NCBI RefSeq assembly: GCF_010548305.1 | Contig: NZ_JAAGLV010000011.1 | Span: 62,001-126,000, forward strand | Reading direction: 5' to 3' | DNA length: 64,000 nucleotides | Source of the DNA: Streptomyces sp. SID13031 | Lineage (GTDB): Bacteria; Actinomycetota; Actinomycetes; Propionibacteriales; Kribbellaceae | Shown: positions 1-12,001 of the stretch, piece after piece | Numbering within the stretch: the first letter of the stretch is position 1 | How the letters are laid out: each line of letters starts with the position of its first letter | Made by a program: the position numbers and the translations under genes | Notes under the pieces: generated by a model | Databases searched by the model: none | The model's input: the letters and a program-made list of their open reading frames with translations, nothing else | What the model was told of the DNA's origin: nothing

Positions 1-44
1 GCGCGGACCTTCAGGCACTCGTGGACGTCTGCGGGTTGTACTGA
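1..44 (+). CDS. 3' end of an unidentified gene cut by the window edge
   Basis: Reading in the frame of the TGA at 42-44 gives a tail ending ALVDVCGLY. It is too short to assign to a family. It is listed because an open frame runs to the window edge and ends about 50 bases before the convergent UvrA-like gene. Chance is a real alternative. Confidence 0.25.
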   Translation, partial: ADLQALVDVCGLY

Positions 45-91
45 AGCCAGCGAGACCGGCCCATCGAACAGCGGCGGGCCGTCGTACAGCA

Positions 92-2479
<2,388 letters not shown>

Positions 2480-2545
2480 CGGTTCTCCATCTCGTCGGGC
2501 GGAACCGTCGCCGACGGCGCCGCCTGGCAGGGGATGCGGGAGTGC

Positions 2546-2974
2546 TCAGCCGGCCTGTTGCAACCGGACCATGTTGCCCGACGGGTCCCGGAAGGCACAG
2601 TCGCGGACGCCGTACGGCTGGTCGATCGGCTCCTGGACGATCTCGACGTCGGTGGCCTGCAGTTTCGCGAAGGCGGCGTCGACGTCCGGGGTGGCCAGCA
2701 GGATGCTGGCGAAGGTGCCCTTGGCCATCATCTCGGCGATGAGCTTGCGCTCGTCCTCGGTGATCCCGGGGTCGACGGCCGGCGGGTGCAGGACGATGTT
2801 GGTGGTCGGCTGGCCGGGCGGGCCGACGGTGAGCCACCGCATGCCGTTGTAGCCGACGTCGTTGCGGAGCTCGAAGCCGAGCGCGTCGCGGTAGAAGGCG
2901 AGCGCGGCGTCGGCGTCGGTGTGCGGGAGGAAGCTTGCGCTGATCGTGATGCTCATGTCGGTGGTCATGGGCAT
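2546..2974 (-). CDS. VOC superfamily (glyoxalase/bleomycin-resistance fold) protein
   Basis: This 142-residue single-domain protein has the VOC pattern: FLPHTDADAALAFYRDALG at the N-terminus and FRDPSGNMVRLQQ at the C-terminus, the usual metal-site strand. Such proteins are small-molecule-modifying enzymes or drug-binding resistance proteins. The substrate cannot be read from the sequence. Its ATG at 2974 overlaps the stop of the upstream AraC gene by one base (TGATG), which indicates translational coupling and decided the start. ATG codons at 2968 and 2956 are alternatives. Position between a regulator and a UvrA-like ATPase suggests a role in stress or drug defence. Confidence 0.82.
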   Translation of the reverse strand: MPMTTDMSITISASFLPHTDADAALAFYRDALGFELRNDVGYNGMRWLTVGPPGQPTTNIVLHPPAVDPGITEDERKLIAEMMAKGTFASILLATPDVDAAFAKLQATDVEIVQEPIDQPYGVRDCAFRDPSGNMVRLQQAG

Positions 2975-3423
2975 CACGCTAGCTGTGCGTCGGGGGCCGG
3001 TGCTTCTCGATTCCTGATCGGTCTGGTCACCTGTTTCGAGACCAGGGACGGCATCCCGGCCAGCTCGCCGGCCGCGTCCCGCCGGTAGACACTCGGCGGT
3101 ACGCCGACGAGCTCGGCGAACCGGGTGCTGAAAGTGCCCAAGGAGGAGCAGCCGACCTCGAAGCAGACGTCGGTGACGCTCAGGTCGCCCCGGCGCAGTA
3201 GCGACATCGCCCGCTCGATCCGGCGCGTCATCAAGTAGGAGTACGGTGACTCTCCGTAGGCGAGCCGGAACTGCCGGCTGAGATGCCCGCCGGACATGTT
3301 GACCCCACGCGCCAGCGCCTCGACGTCGAGCGGCTGCGCGTACTCCCGGTCGATCCGGTCGCGGACGCGGCGCAGCAGCGCGAGATCGCGCAGATGCTGG
3401 TCCTCGTCCGTCCGGCTCGTCAC
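2974..3423 (-). CDS. AraC-family regulator, DNA-binding domain only
   Basis: This 149-residue protein is almost only an AraC-type double helix-turn-helix. The first helix pair is in VEALARGVNMSGGHLSRQFR and the second in VTDVCFEVGCSSLGTFSTRF, followed by the family's FAELVGVPPSVYRR. No ligand-binding domain is present, as in SoxS/MarA-like members, so its activity is probably set by its own abundance or by a partner. It is the first gene of the minus-strand group with the VOC and UvrA-like genes and is the likely activator of that operon. The start at 3423 is ATG or GTG in MTSRTDED. Confidence 0.88.
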   Translation of the reverse strand: MTSRTDEDQHLRDLALLRRVRDRIDREYAQPLDVEALARGVNMSGGHLSRQFRLAYGESPYSYLMTRRIERAMSLLRRGDLSVTDVCFEVGCSSLGTFSTRFAELVGVPPSVYRRDAAGELAGMPSLVSKQVTRPIRNREAPAPDAQLA

Positions 3424-3506
3424 CCCAAGATCGTGCCATATTCCCGGATCAACGGGACTGGTCCGGCAAGTAGGCGCACTATGGAACCGGCTGGAAGGAG
3501 GCTCGC

Positions 3507-3989
3507 ATGTCTGGACCTGGCACCCCCTTCGCGGTGCAGTTCGGCGAGGGCCGGAGAGTTGAGACTCCGACCGGGGACCTGGTCACCGTCAAGGCGGACA
3601 CCGCCGGTACGAACGGCTCGTTGACGGTGCTTGAATTCCTGATCGGGCCGAAGCAGGGGCCGGCGCGTCACACCCACCTCCGCGAGGACGAACTCTGGTA
3701 CGTCATCGAGGGTGACTTCCGGTTCAAAGCGGGTGACGCCATGCTCCACGCGTCGACGGGCGGGATGGCCTTCGGGCCGCGCGGCGTACCGCACGCGTTC
3801 CAGAACGTGGGAGACACGCCGGGCCGGCTGCTCGTGGTGTCGACGCCATCAGGCCTGGAACGATTCTTCGACCAGTTCGCGGAAGCGCTCCCCGGGCCGG
3901 TCGCCCCGGACCTGCTCGCGGCCGTCGGCCACGCCAACTGGGTCGAGTTCGTCGGCCCACCGGTCGGAGTCACCGACCCACTCGACTGA
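3507..3989 (+). CDS. Cupin-domain protein
   Basis: A single conserved cupin barrel is visible. Motif 1 is PARHTHLREDELWYVIEG, with the expected HxH and E ligands. Motif 2 is GPRGVPHAFQN, with the second-motif His. Length is 160 residues. Such proteins bind a divalent metal and are dioxygenases, isomerases or sensors; the substrate is unknown. A Shine-Dalgarno-like GGAAGGAGG lies just upstream of ATG 3507. The gene is divergent from the AraC gene across 83 bases, so the two could share a control region. Confidence 0.83.
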   Translation: MSGPGTPFAVQFGEGRRVETPTGDLVTVKADTAGTNGSLTVLEFLIGPKQGPARHTHLREDELWYVIEGDFRFKAGDAMLHASTGGMAFGPRGVPHAFQNVGDTPGRLLVVSTPSGLERFFDQFAEALPGPVAPDLLAAVGHANWVEFVGPPVGVTDPLD

Positions 3990-4075
3990 AGCCGGCGCAG
4001 AGGAGATCGTCGCCCGGCATAACTTTCTCGCGCTTTTGCTCATCGTGCTTCCTGTAGGGGGAGGAGCACTAGTGA

Positions 4076-6046
4076 GTGGGGGAAGTTGTGAAGGGTATGC
4101 GAGTTGTGAGTGCGGCGGTGGGGTTCGCGCTCGCGGTGAGTGGGGTCGTGGTGGGGTCGCAGGCAGTGGCTGCGGAGCCGGTGAAACCCGGAATCGCAGT
4201 ACTGCCTGACCTGCCCGAGTTGGGGTTCGCGCAGTTCGACCCGGGCACGAGTAACGTCGTACCGGCTGCCAAGGCAGCGGCGAACGACGTGAAAAGCCTT
4301 GCTGGCAAGGGAGCCGCGGTTGGCACCGGCACCGGCATCTACACCTGCCCGGGGTTCAGCACTGTCGACGATGCGACCTCCGTCGCGCAGCTTCAGGCCG
4401 ACACCTACGCCTGGGGTCCCTACGCTCCGTACAAGGTTGGCAACGGCAACGGGAACGTCAACTGGCGGCTCAATCCGTACAAGAACCCCAGCTGGTACAT
4501 GTGGTTCCACTCACTTCGTTGGCTGGGGCAAGGAATCATTGCCGGCAGTCAGGGCAACACCGCCGCCCTCAGTCGGGTGACTGCGATCACCAAGGACTGG
4601 GTCACCGACAACTCGTACTCGTGGAAGGCCGACATCGGCGCCTACGAGTCCACGATGCACCGGACCAACGTGCTGCTCTGCCTACGCCAGGCGGTTATCT
4701 CGGGGCTGGGTGTCACCGCGCTGCCGGCGTCGTACGCGTGGCTCGACACCGCGCTGGTCAACCACGCCAGGTTCCTGACCGCCAACTGGAGCGGCGCCTG
4801 GAACCACGGCACGGAGGAGAGCATCGGACTCTTCGGTGTCGGTTGCACGCTGAACCGCAACGACTACAAGACGACAGCGCAGAGCCGGCTCGCGGCCGGC
4901 ATCACCACGTCGATCGACACGCAAGGCTCGACCAACGAGCAGTCGACCGCCTATGCGCAGTTCAACTACGCACTCTGGGGACGAGCCGTCGACGCGCTCG
5001 CGGCGTGCGGAGCCGACCCCGGTACGACGATCACCAGCCGGCGGGAGTTGCTGGCCGGCTGGCTCGCGCTCGCCACGAACTCGCTCGGCAAGCTGCACCA
5101 GCTCGGCGACTCCGAGGTGGTGGCGACCAACCCGATCGCCGGTACGCCGTTGCTGTACGCGGGCACCAAGGGCGTCGAGGGACCCACTCCGGTCCGGCGG
5201 ATCGGCACCTTCACCGCCGGCTACGTCTTCGGCCGCACGGGATGGGGCGAGACGCGAACCTTCGCGCAGGAGTCGACGTACAGCATCCGGTACGGCGCCT
5301 CGCGTGCCCTGCATGGCCACAGCGACCACACCGCCATCACCTATACGTCGCGCGGTCGCGAGATCCTGATCGACGGCGGCCATGCCGGGTACCAGAACGA
5401 TGTCTGGCGCACCTGGGCCAAGAGCCCGTACGCCGCCAGCGCCATGACGACTCCGTTGGCGCCGGACAGTAACCCGGTCACGAAATTGACCCGGTCAGTG
5501 ATCAGCCCGAGCTCGGAGTTCTACCAGTTCGCGGACGTACCCGGCGCCGGGATCAGCCGCAACCGCGCAGTACTGGTGCTCAAGGACCCGGATCTGATCG
5601 TCAGCCTCGACCGGGCGAGCTCCAAGAAGGCGCAGCAGTTCCAGACGCTGTGGCACCTGCCGTCCGATCAGAAGGCGACGGTCTACTCGCGGACGACGGC
5701 GATCGGGATGAAGCCCGGCGACGCGACCCGGACCATCCTCTTCCAGGTCCCGTACCTGCAGGCGTTGCCGGCCGGCGCGATCTTGCTCAAGCAGGGCAAG
5801 ACCAGCCCGATCCAGGGCTGGCACTACCCGAACATCTTCACCCGGAACCCGGCCCCGACCCTGCTGTTCGCCAGGTCGGGGACGAGCGCTTCGATCCTGT
5901 CCGTGATCGCACCGGTGCCGGCCACCGGATCCGTTCAGTACAAGGGTCGCTGGTCCGGTACGACGTACATCGTGGATCTTGTTGTCGCAGGCAAGAAGGT
6001 CTCCTTCGGCATCACCGCGGGCGGATCGCTCTACCGGGTCCCCTGA
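4076..6046 (+). CDS. Secreted heparinase II/III-family protein
   Basis: The 656-residue protein begins with a classical signal peptide (hydrophobic VVSAAVGFALAVSGVVVG, likely cut after AVAA). The central part is rich in W and Y and resembles the alpha/alpha toroid of polysaccharide lyases. From about residue 400, ALHGHSDHTAITY and GREILIDGGHAGY match the beta-sandwich part of heparinase II/III proteins. The likely role is beta-elimination of acidic polysaccharide outside the cell; which polysaccharide is not visible. The strong GGGGGAGGAG at 4057-4066 lies 9 bases before GTG 4076; ATG 4097 is an alternative start. Its 3' end overlaps the convergent MMPL gene by 16 bases. Confidence 0.82.
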   Translation: MGEVVKGMRVVSAAVGFALAVSGVVVGSQAVAAEPVKPGIAVLPDLPELGFAQFDPGTSNVVPAAKAAANDVKSLAGKGAAVGTGTGIYTCPGFSTVDDATSVAQLQADTYAWGPYAPYKVGNGNGNVNWRLNPYKNPSWYMWFHSLRWLGQGIIAGSQGNTAALSRVTAITKDWVTDNSYSWKADIGAYESTMHRTNVLLCLRQAVISGLGVTALPASYAWLDTALVNHARFLTANWSGAWNHGTEESIGLFGVGCTLNRNDYKTTAQSRLAAGITTSIDTQGSTNEQSTAYAQFNYALWGRAVDALAACGADPGTTITSRRELLAGWLALATNSLGKLHQLGDSEVVATNPIAGTPLLYAGTKGVEGPTPVRRIGTFTAGYVFGRTGWGETRTFAQESTYSIRYGASRALHGHSDHTAITYTSRGREILIDGGHAGYQNDVWRTWAKSPYAASAMTTPLAPDSNPVTKLTRSVISPSSEFYQFADVPGAGISRNRAVLVLKDPDLIVSLDRASSKKAQQFQTLWHLPSDQKATVYSRTTAIGMKPGDATRTILFQVPYLQALPAGAILLKQGKTSPIQGWHYPNIFTRNPAPTLLFARSGTSASILSVIAPVPATGSVQYKGRWSGTTYIVDLVVAGKKVSFGITAGGSLYRVP

Positions 6047-8253
6047 GTCACCGCTTCACCGAGGGCCGGCTCGTCGAGAGCCGGCCCAGCCAGGGCCGGC
6101 TGGTCGGTGGCCGCCTGGTCGAAGGCTGCCTCGCCATGGAGGTCGATGACGGGGAGCAGCCGGTCGAGCCAGCCGGGCAGCCACCAGTTGGCGTTGCCGA
6201 GCAGTTTCATCGTCGCGGGGACCAGGACCAGGCGCACGATCGTCGCGTCCACCGCGATGGCGACGGCCAGGCCGAGGCCGAACATCTTCGCGGTCGGGTT
6301 GGAGCCCAGGACGAAACCGAAGAAGACCGCGATCATGATCAGAGCGGCCGAGGTGATGACGCGGCCGGTGACCGCGATGCCACGGACGACCGAGGCCTCG
6401 TTGTCGCCGGAGGCGACGTACTCCTCCCGGATCCGCGAGAGCAGGAAGACCTCGTAGTCCATCGACAGACCGAACAGGATCGCGAACATGAACAGTGGGA
6501 TGAAGGGCAGGATCGGCAGCGGCGCCTCTACGCCGATCAGCTCGGCGCCCCAGCCCCACTGGAACAGCGCCACCATCACACCGAAGGAGGCGCCGATGCC
6601 GAACAGGTTCATCAGCGCCGCTTTCAGGGGCACCAGGATCGACCGGAAGACCAGGGTCAGGAGCAGGAACGACAGCAGCAGGACGGCGCCGATGAACCAC
6701 GGCAGCCGGTCGGCGACCTTCTCGCCGACATCCGTGGAGTTGGCTGTCTGACCACCGACGTGGGCCTGCGCCGGGCTCTGCCGGAGTACGGCGGGAAAGA
6801 CCTCCGCCCGGAGCCGCTTGATCGTGTCGAGCGTGGCGTCGTCTTGTGGCCCGGTGGTCGGGTAGGCCAGCAGCGTGGCGACTCCCGCGGTCTGCTCGGG
6901 CGTTGCCACGGAGGCGATTCCACGGTCGGCGCTGATGGCGGTCTGCAGTGGTTGCAGGATGCCCGGATCCCCTGCGAGGTCGACCGCGATGACGAGCGGA
7001 CCGTTGGCGCCTGGGCCGAAGCCTTCGGCGACGAGGTCGTAGGCCCGGCGTTCGGTGCGCTGTTGAGGAAGCGTGCCCTCGTCGGGGGTGCCGACCCGGA
7101 GGTCGAGCGCCGGCGCGGCCACGGTGAGCAGGAGGACAGCGGCGCCGATGGCGTAGGCCTTGGCGTTCCTCGACACATGCTCGCCCCAGCGCTGCCACCC
7201 CGAGCCCGCGCGCGGGCCTGTCGCGGAGTCATGGCGGTGCCGGAACCCGAGGCGGTTGATCCAGTGCCCGGCCAGGCCGAGGAAGGCCGGCAACAAGGTG
7301 ATCGAGGCAACGACCATCGTCAGCACGATGAGCGAGACGGCGACGCCACCGGCGGTCAGGAACGGTACTCCGGCGACGGTCAGGCCGAGGATGGCGACGA
7401 CCACCGTGCCGCCGGCGATGACGACTGCCTGACCGGCGGTGGCGACGGCCCGACCGACCGACTCCTCGACGGGCAGTCCCTGAGCCAGGTACTCGCGATG
7501 CCGGGTGACCAGGAACAGGGCGTAGTCGATACCGACGCCCAGACCCACCATGCTGCCGATCACGGGTGCCCAGCTGGGGATCTCGATCAGGTAGGTGACC
7601 AGCGACAGCGAACTGATGCCGAGGGCGATGCCGAACAGGGCCAGGCCGATCGGGAGCCCCATCGCGATCACCGATCCGAACGCGACCAGCAGGATGACGA
7701 CGGCCGCGATCAGGCCGGCCAGTTCGCCGATCCCGGTATTGGCCTCCTCGAAGGCGCTCATCAGGTCGCCGCCCGTCTCGAGCCGGATCGGCGAGTCCGT
7801 CGCGGACCGGTCGGCGAAGGCTTCGAGGTTGGCGCGATCGGCCTCGGTGAGGTCCTCCATCACCGGGTATTGCAGCCGGATGATCGCCACCCGGCCGTCA
7901 GGCGAGATGGTCGTATCACCCACCGAGAGCATGTTGGGTAGCTCGGCGGCACCGGTCCGTACCGTCGACAAGGCCGCCCGCGCCTCCGGGGAGCCGGTGA
8001 AGGTCGTCTTCCCGTCGCGCGGGGTCGCCACCAGCTGGGCGGTCAGCCCGGCCTGGTCCGCGCCGGCCTTCGTCAGCAGGTCGGTCGCTTGCTGGGAGTC
8101 GAGTCCCGGCGCGCCGAAGGTGTTCTCCAGCTTCCGGCCGAAGGCGCCGGCAGCGGTGATCACCAGCACGGCGAGGACGAGCCAGGTCCCGATCACCGTC
8201 CACGGGCGGCGGGCGGCGTACCGGCCCAGGCGGTAAAGAGCGTGCGGCATCAT
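6031..8253 (-). CDS. MMPL-family RND exporter
   Basis: A 740-residue membrane protein with two repeats of six predicted helices, each preceded by an extracytoplasmic loop. The family's charged TM4-like motifs are seen as GLGVGIDYALFLVTRHREY in the first half and FGLSMDYEVFLLSRIREEY in the second. MMPL proteins use proton flow to export lipids, siderophores or drugs. No cargo gene is adjacent. The gene is transcribed away from the two-component system at 8417-10218 across a 163-base gap, so that system may control it. The start is one of two ATGs at 8253/8250. Confidence 0.9.
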   Translation of the reverse strand: MMPHALYRLGRYAARRPWTVIGTWLVLAVLVITAAGAFGRKLENTFGAPGLDSQQATDLLTKAGADQAGLTAQLVATPRDGKTTFTGSPEARAALSTVRTGAAELPNMLSVGDTTISPDGRVAIIRLQYPVMEDLTEADRANLEAFADRSATDSPIRLETGGDLMSAFEEANTGIGELAGLIAAVVILLVAFGSVIAMGLPIGLALFGIALGISSLSLVTYLIEIPSWAPVIGSMVGLGVGIDYALFLVTRHREYLAQGLPVEESVGRAVATAGQAVVIAGGTVVVAILGLTVAGVPFLTAGGVAVSLIVLTMVVASITLLPAFLGLAGHWINRLGFRHRHDSATGPRAGSGWQRWGEHVSRNAKAYAIGAAVLLLTVAAPALDLRVGTPDEGTLPQQRTERRAYDLVAEGFGPGANGPLVIAVDLAGDPGILQPLQTAISADRGIASVATPEQTAGVATLLAYPTTGPQDDATLDTIKRLRAEVFPAVLRQSPAQAHVGGQTANSTDVGEKVADRLPWFIGAVLLLSFLLLTLVFRSILVPLKAALMNLFGIGASFGVMVALFQWGWGAELIGVEAPLPILPFIPLFMFAILFGLSMDYEVFLLSRIREEYVASGDNEASVVRGIAVTGRVITSAALIMIAVFFGFVLGSNPTAKMFGLGLAVAIAVDATIVRLVLVPATMKLLGNANWWLPGWLDRLLPVIDLHGEAAFDQAATDQPALAGPALDEPALGEAVTQGTR

Positions 8254-8416
8254 TCGGGTCTCCTTGGGTGGTACCGGCGAATCTCGGTCCCAGCGTGGCG
8301 AGAGCCGGTGGCCGGTACCTCGGGCGAAGGGCCGGACTTTCCTCGGCTGTCCGGTCGACCAGCGCGCCGTACTTTCGGTCGGTACGCGAGGCGCTCAGGC
8401 TGTCTACGCTGTGGCC

Positions 8417-9568
8417 ATGGTGAAGAACGCGGTCCGTGCGCTGTTGGCCGAGCCACGCGCGCCGCAGCCGCCGAGGCGGGTCTGGCGGGACTGGGCACTC
8501 GTCGCCGTGCTGGGGCTGACGGCTCTCCTCGAAGGCGTACTGCGCGAGGACGTGGTCTGGCGGCCCGTCGCGGTGGTGGCCGCGCTGGTTGTCGTGGTCG
8601 CGCTCTTGTGGCGGCGTACGCATCCGTTGGCGGTGGTGGGCGTCGCGTTCGGCATCGCGATCGCGCTAGCTATTGCCGGGCTGGTCGGCGACGTCACCTC
8701 GGTGGGCCTGTACATGATGGTTGCGGTGGTGCTGCTGCCCTACTCACTGGCCCGCTGGGGATCCGGCCGGGAGGTCGCGGCCGGGCTGGCGATCTTACTG
8801 GTCGCCCTCGTGCTGGGGACCGCTGCGGAGTACGAAGGGATCGGCAGTGCACTGGCAGGGGGTGTGTTCCTGCTGTCCCCGGCGGCGTTCGGGGCCGCAG
8901 TCCGCTACTGGGCAACTTCCCGGCTGCGAGAGCTCGACAAGATGAGGCTGTGGGAGCGTGCGCAGCTGGCCCGCGAACTGCACGACACGGTCGCGCACCA
9001 CGTCTCGGCCATCGCTATCCGCGCTCAGGCCGGCCGGGTTGTCGCCGCGTCCCATCCCGAGGCGGCGATGGACGCGCTGGCGGTGATCGAGGTGGAGGCC
9101 TCGCGCACGCTCGCCGAGATGCGCCTGATGGTCGGCAGCCTTCGGGCGGACGAGTCGGCGGCGCTCGCTCCGCAACAGGGTGTGGCCGACCTCGAGCAAC
9201 TGGTCGCCAGTACTGTCGGAGACCGGCCGCGGGTCGAGCTGGAGCTGTCCGGAGATCTCGCCGGCCTCGTGCCTGCCGTCGGGGCGGCGATCTATCGCAT
9301 CGCCCAGGAGTCGATCACCAATGCGGTCCGGCACGCCCGCCACGCCACCCGCATCGACGTCCGGGTCGTCGGTGATACCAAGTGGATCCGGTTGACCGTC
9401 GTCGACGACGGCGACGTCGGGTCGGCCGGGAGGAACCCGCTGGGCTATGGGCTCGTCGGTATGACCGAGCGAGCCGCCCTGCTCGGTGGCTCCTTCACCG
9501 CAGGCCCCGGCCCGGATCGGGGTTGGACCGTCGAAGCGGTACTGCCGCGGACAGGGCTGGCCCGATGA
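8417..9568 (+). CDS. Sensor histidine kinase, NarL/DesK type
   Basis: A 383-residue kinase. Residues about 25-165 are hydrophobic, with five or six membrane helices. The phosphoacceptor H-box is [19 protein letters not shown] near residue 195 (HisKA_3). The ATPase domain near the end has the G-box [15 protein letters not shown]. There is no large sensory loop, so the signal is probably sensed in the membrane. ATG 8417 ([10 protein letters not shown]) was chosen because the upstream in-frame sequence is low-complexity and Arg/Pro-rich. The stop overlaps the response-regulator start (ATGA). It is divergent from the MMPL exporter. Confidence 0.9.
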   Translation: MVKNAVRALLAEPRAPQPPRRVWRDWALVAVLGLTALLEGVLREDVVWRPVAVVAALVVVVALLWRRTHPLAVVGVAFGIAIALAIAGLVGDVTSVGLYMMVAVVLLPYSLARWGSGREVAAGLAILLVALVLGTAAEYEGIGSALAGGVFLLSPAAFGAAVRYWATSRLRELDKMRLWERAQLARELHDTVAHHVSAIAIRAQAGRVVAASHPEAAMDALAVIEVEASRTLAEMRLMVGSLRADESAALAPQQGVADLEQLVASTVGDRPRVELELSGDLAGLVPAVGAAIYRIAQESITNAVRHARHATRIDVRVVGDTKWIRLTVVDDGDVGSAGRNPLGYGLVGMTERAALLGGSFTAGPGPDRGWTVEAVLPRTGLAR

Positions 9569-10218
9569 CCATCCGGGTGCTGGTGGCCGATGACCAGGAG
9601 CTCATCCGCACCGGGCTGTCGATGATCCTCGGCGCCCAGCCGGGGATCGAGGTCGTCGGTCAGGCGGCCGACGGACTCGAAGCGGTGGAACTCGCCCGCC
9701 GGCTCCGTCCGGACGTCTGCCTGTTCGACATCCGGATGCCCGGCCTCGACGGGATCGCGGCGACCCGCGCCCTCGCCGGTCCCCAGGTCGCCGACCCGCT
9801 CGCGGTCGTGGTGATCACCACCTTCGATCTCGACGAGTACGTCCACGGCGCCCTGAAGGCGGGCGCTCGCGGGTTCCTGCTCAAGGACGCGGGACCCGAG
9901 CTGCTCGTGCAGGCGATCAACGCCGCCGCCGAGGGTGACGCGCTGATCGCTCCCAGGATCACCGCGCGGCTGCTCACGGCGTTCTCCGACACCCGCCTCG
10001 GCCGGCCAGCGGTCCAGCCCGTCGAACCGCTCACCAGCCGCGAGGAGGAGGTGCTGATCACCGTGGCCCGCGGCCGGACCAACTCCGAGATCGCCGAGGA
10101 CCTGCACATCAGCCTCAGCACGGTGAAGACCCACCTGGCGAGCGTGATGACCAAGCTCGGCGCGCGCAACCGGGTCGAGATCGTCATGTGGGCTTACGAA
10201 ACCGGCCGGATCGGGTAA
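9565..10218 (+). CDS. Response regulator, NarL/LuxR type
   Basis: A 217-residue regulator. The receiver has the acidic pair DD near residue 10, phosphoacceptor Asp in [13 protein letters not shown], Thr in [11 protein letters not shown] and Lys in LLKDAG. The LuxR-type HTH at the C-terminus reads [20 protein letters not shown], then [17 protein letters not shown] 9565 overlaps the kinase stop by four bases, so the pair is cotranslated. The adjacent MMPL exporter is the obvious candidate target. Confidence 0.93.
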   Translation: MTIRVLVADDQELIRTGLSMILGAQPGIEVVGQAADGLEAVELARRLRPDVCLFDIRMPGLDGIAATRALAGPQVADPLAVVVITTFDLDEYVHGALKAGARGFLLKDAGPELLVQAINAAAEGDALIAPRITARLLTAFSDTRLGRPAVQPVEPLTSREEEVLITVARGRTNSEIAEDLHISLSTVKTHLASVMTKLGARNRVEIVMWAYETGRIG

Positions 10219-10337
10219 TGCTCGCCGGTGCTGGTACCGGTGGCAACGTGTCGGCGGTGGCCGAAGGGTCGTAACTGTCCGGGGCTGGGTCTAGTGTGCG
10301 AGCGGTCAGGGCAATTCGGGCGAAAAGGGGCAAACTG

Positions 10338-10751
10338 ATGGCATCTCGACTCAATCCGTACATCAGCTACAGCGGGAATGCACGGCAGGCTTTCGAGTTC
10401 TACCAGACGGTGTTCGGGGGCGAACTGGTGGTCAACACGTTCGGGGAGTTCGGCGCCTCGGACACGGCTGACGCCGACAAGATCATGCACGCGCAGCTGG
10501 AGACCCCACAGGGGTACTGGCTGATGGGCGCGGACACCCCGAGCTACCTGGAGTTCACGCCCGGCAACACGATGTCGGTCAGCCTGAGCGGCGACGACAG
10601 CGCCGAGCTGCACGGCTTCTTCGACCAGCTGTCCGGGGGCGGCACCGTGACGACGCCACTGGAGAAGCAGATGTGGGGCGATGAGTTCGGCATGGTCACC
10701 GACCAGTTCGGCGTCGCCTGGATGGTCAACATCGGCCAACCGCAGAGCTGA
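10338..10751 (+). CDS. VOC-superfamily protein, PhnB/DUF1428-like
   Basis: 137 residues. The N-terminal pattern LNPYISYSGNARQAFEFYQ and C-terminal WGDEFGMVTDQFGVAWMVN are typical of PhnB-like VOC proteins. Function and substrate are unknown for most of this group. ATG 10338 was chosen because AAAAGGGG lies about 10 bases upstream and homology starts there. The gene is followed 77 bases later by a truncated DinB gene. Confidence 0.85.
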   Translation: MASRLNPYISYSGNARQAFEFYQTVFGGELVVNTFGEFGASDTADADKIMHAQLETPQGYWLMGADTPSYLEFTPGNTMSVSLSGDDSAELHGFFDQLSGGGTVTTPLEKQMWGDEFGMVTDQFGVAWMVNIGQPQS

Positions 10752-10828
10752 CTCACCGGATTTAATCGAGTACTCCGCGGCATGATCTGGCCGTTACCGT
10801 CGAGGGAGCCGACGGAAATGGGCAGATC

Positions 10829-11053
10829 GTGAACAAGGTCTTGTTCGACGCAGTGCGGCACAACAACTGGGCGACCCAGGAGTTGCTCACGTTCTGCCGG
10901 GACCAGGACTTCACCGCGGAGCAGCTCGAAGTGACGGGCGTCGGCACCTTCGGCGGCATCCTCGCGACGCTGCGCCACATCATCACCTGCGACGGCAGCT
11001 ACCTGCGCCGGCTGGCGTCGAGTATGCGGTCAGTTGTGCAGGTTTTGCACTAG
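10829..11053 (+). pseudogene. Truncated DinB-family gene
   Basis: The first ~65 residues, including VLFDAVRHNNWATQELLTFC and GGILATLRHIITCDGSYLRR, look like the first two helices of a DinB/YfiT four-helix metalloprotein, a family usually about 160-180 residues long. After RRLASS (about 11022) the similarity stops, and only SMRSVVQVLH remains before the stop at 11051-11053. The tail overlaps the 3' end of the convergent dehydrogenase gene. The second half of the bundle, with further metal ligands, is missing, so a working protein is unlikely. Confidence 0.7.
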
Positions 11054-12001
11054 GGCGGTGGATTCGTGGACGGGGGTCAGTGGTGCGCCGGTGGTGTACC
11101 AGGTGGTCAGGTTGTCGACTACCAGTTGGCCCATGGCGTTGCGGGTGGGGGTGGTGGCGGAGCCGACGTGGGGGAGGAGGACTGCGTTGTCGAGGTCGAG
11201 GAGGCCGGGGTGGACTTTGGGTTCGTGCTCGAAGACGTCCAGGCCGGCGCTGAGGATGGTGTTGGAGTGTAGGGCTTCCACCAGGGCCTCTTCGTCGACG
11301 ACGGTGCCGCGCGCGACGTTGATGAGGATGCCGTCGGGGCCCAGGGCCTGCAGGATCTCGGTGTTGACCAGGTGGCGGGTCTCGTCGCCGCCGGGGATGA
11401 CGATCATCAGGATGTCGACGGCCGTCGCCAGCTCGAGCAACGTCGGGTAGTAGCGGTAGGCAACGTCTTTCGGGTGCCGGTTGTGGTAGGCGATGGAGAT
11501 GCCGAAGGCTTCCGCGCGATGGGCGATCGCCTCGCCGATCCGGCCGAGGCCGAGGATGCCCATCGTGCGGCCGCTCAACGTTGCCTTGGTCAACGGATAC
11601 CCGCGCTCGGGCCATGAGCCGGCCCGCAGGTAGCGCTCGGCGCGGGAGAGTTCGCGGGCCGTCATCAGCAACAGGCCGAGGGCGGTATCGGCGACCTCGT
11701 CGTCCAGTACGCCGGGAGTGTTCGTGACGATCACGCCCCGCTCGGCCGCCGCGGCCGCGTCGATCTTGTCGTAGCCGACGCCGAAGCTGGCGACGAGTTG
11801 CAGCGCGGGCAACCGGTCCAGGAACGCACCATCGATCGTCGTACCACCGGTAGCGACCGCCGTGATGTCCTTGGCGCGTTCGGCCAGCAGCGCGTCCGGA
11901 TCGTCCGCCTCCCAGAGCCGGATCACGTCGAAGTTCTCCGCGATCCCCGTCAGTACGGTCTTGTTCATCGGGCCAGGTATCAGCACGGTGGGACGTGACA
12001 T
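11030..12001 (-). CDS. D-2-hydroxyacid dehydrogenase (glyoxylate/hydroxypyruvate reductase-like)
   Basis: 323 residues with the D-isomer 2-hydroxyacid dehydrogenase plan. The NAD(P) fold begins at MGILGLGRIGEAIAHRA. Substrate and catalytic residues follow: Arg in INVARGTVVDEEAL, Glu in DVFEHEPKVHPGL and His in VLLPHVGSAT. Sequence favours glyoxylate or hydroxypyruvate reductase, but related enzymes use other 2-oxoacids. The gene stands alone on this strand. Its 3' end touches a broken DinB gene, suggesting a past rearrangement at this point. Confidence 0.88.
   Translation of the reverse strand: MSRPTVLIPGPMNKTVLTGIAENFDVIRLWEADDPDALLAERAKDITAVATGGTTIDGAFLDRLPALQLVASFGVGYDKIDAAAAAERGVIVTNTPGVLDDEVADTALGLLLMTARELSRAERYLRAGSWPERGYPLTKATLSGRTMGILGLGRIGEAIAHRAEAFGISIAYHNRHPKDVAYRYYPTLLELATAVDILMIVIPGGDETRHLVNTEILQALGPDGILINVARGTVVDEEALVEALHSNTILSAGLDVFEHEPKVHPGLLDLDNAVLLPHVGSATTPTRNAMGQLVVDNLTTWYTTGAPLTPVHESTALVQNLHN

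Noticed and set aside
8264-8416. Upstream extension of the NarL-type kinase
   Set aside because: The extra 51 residues are basic and low-complexity, and ATG 8417 is followed directly by the expected membrane region.
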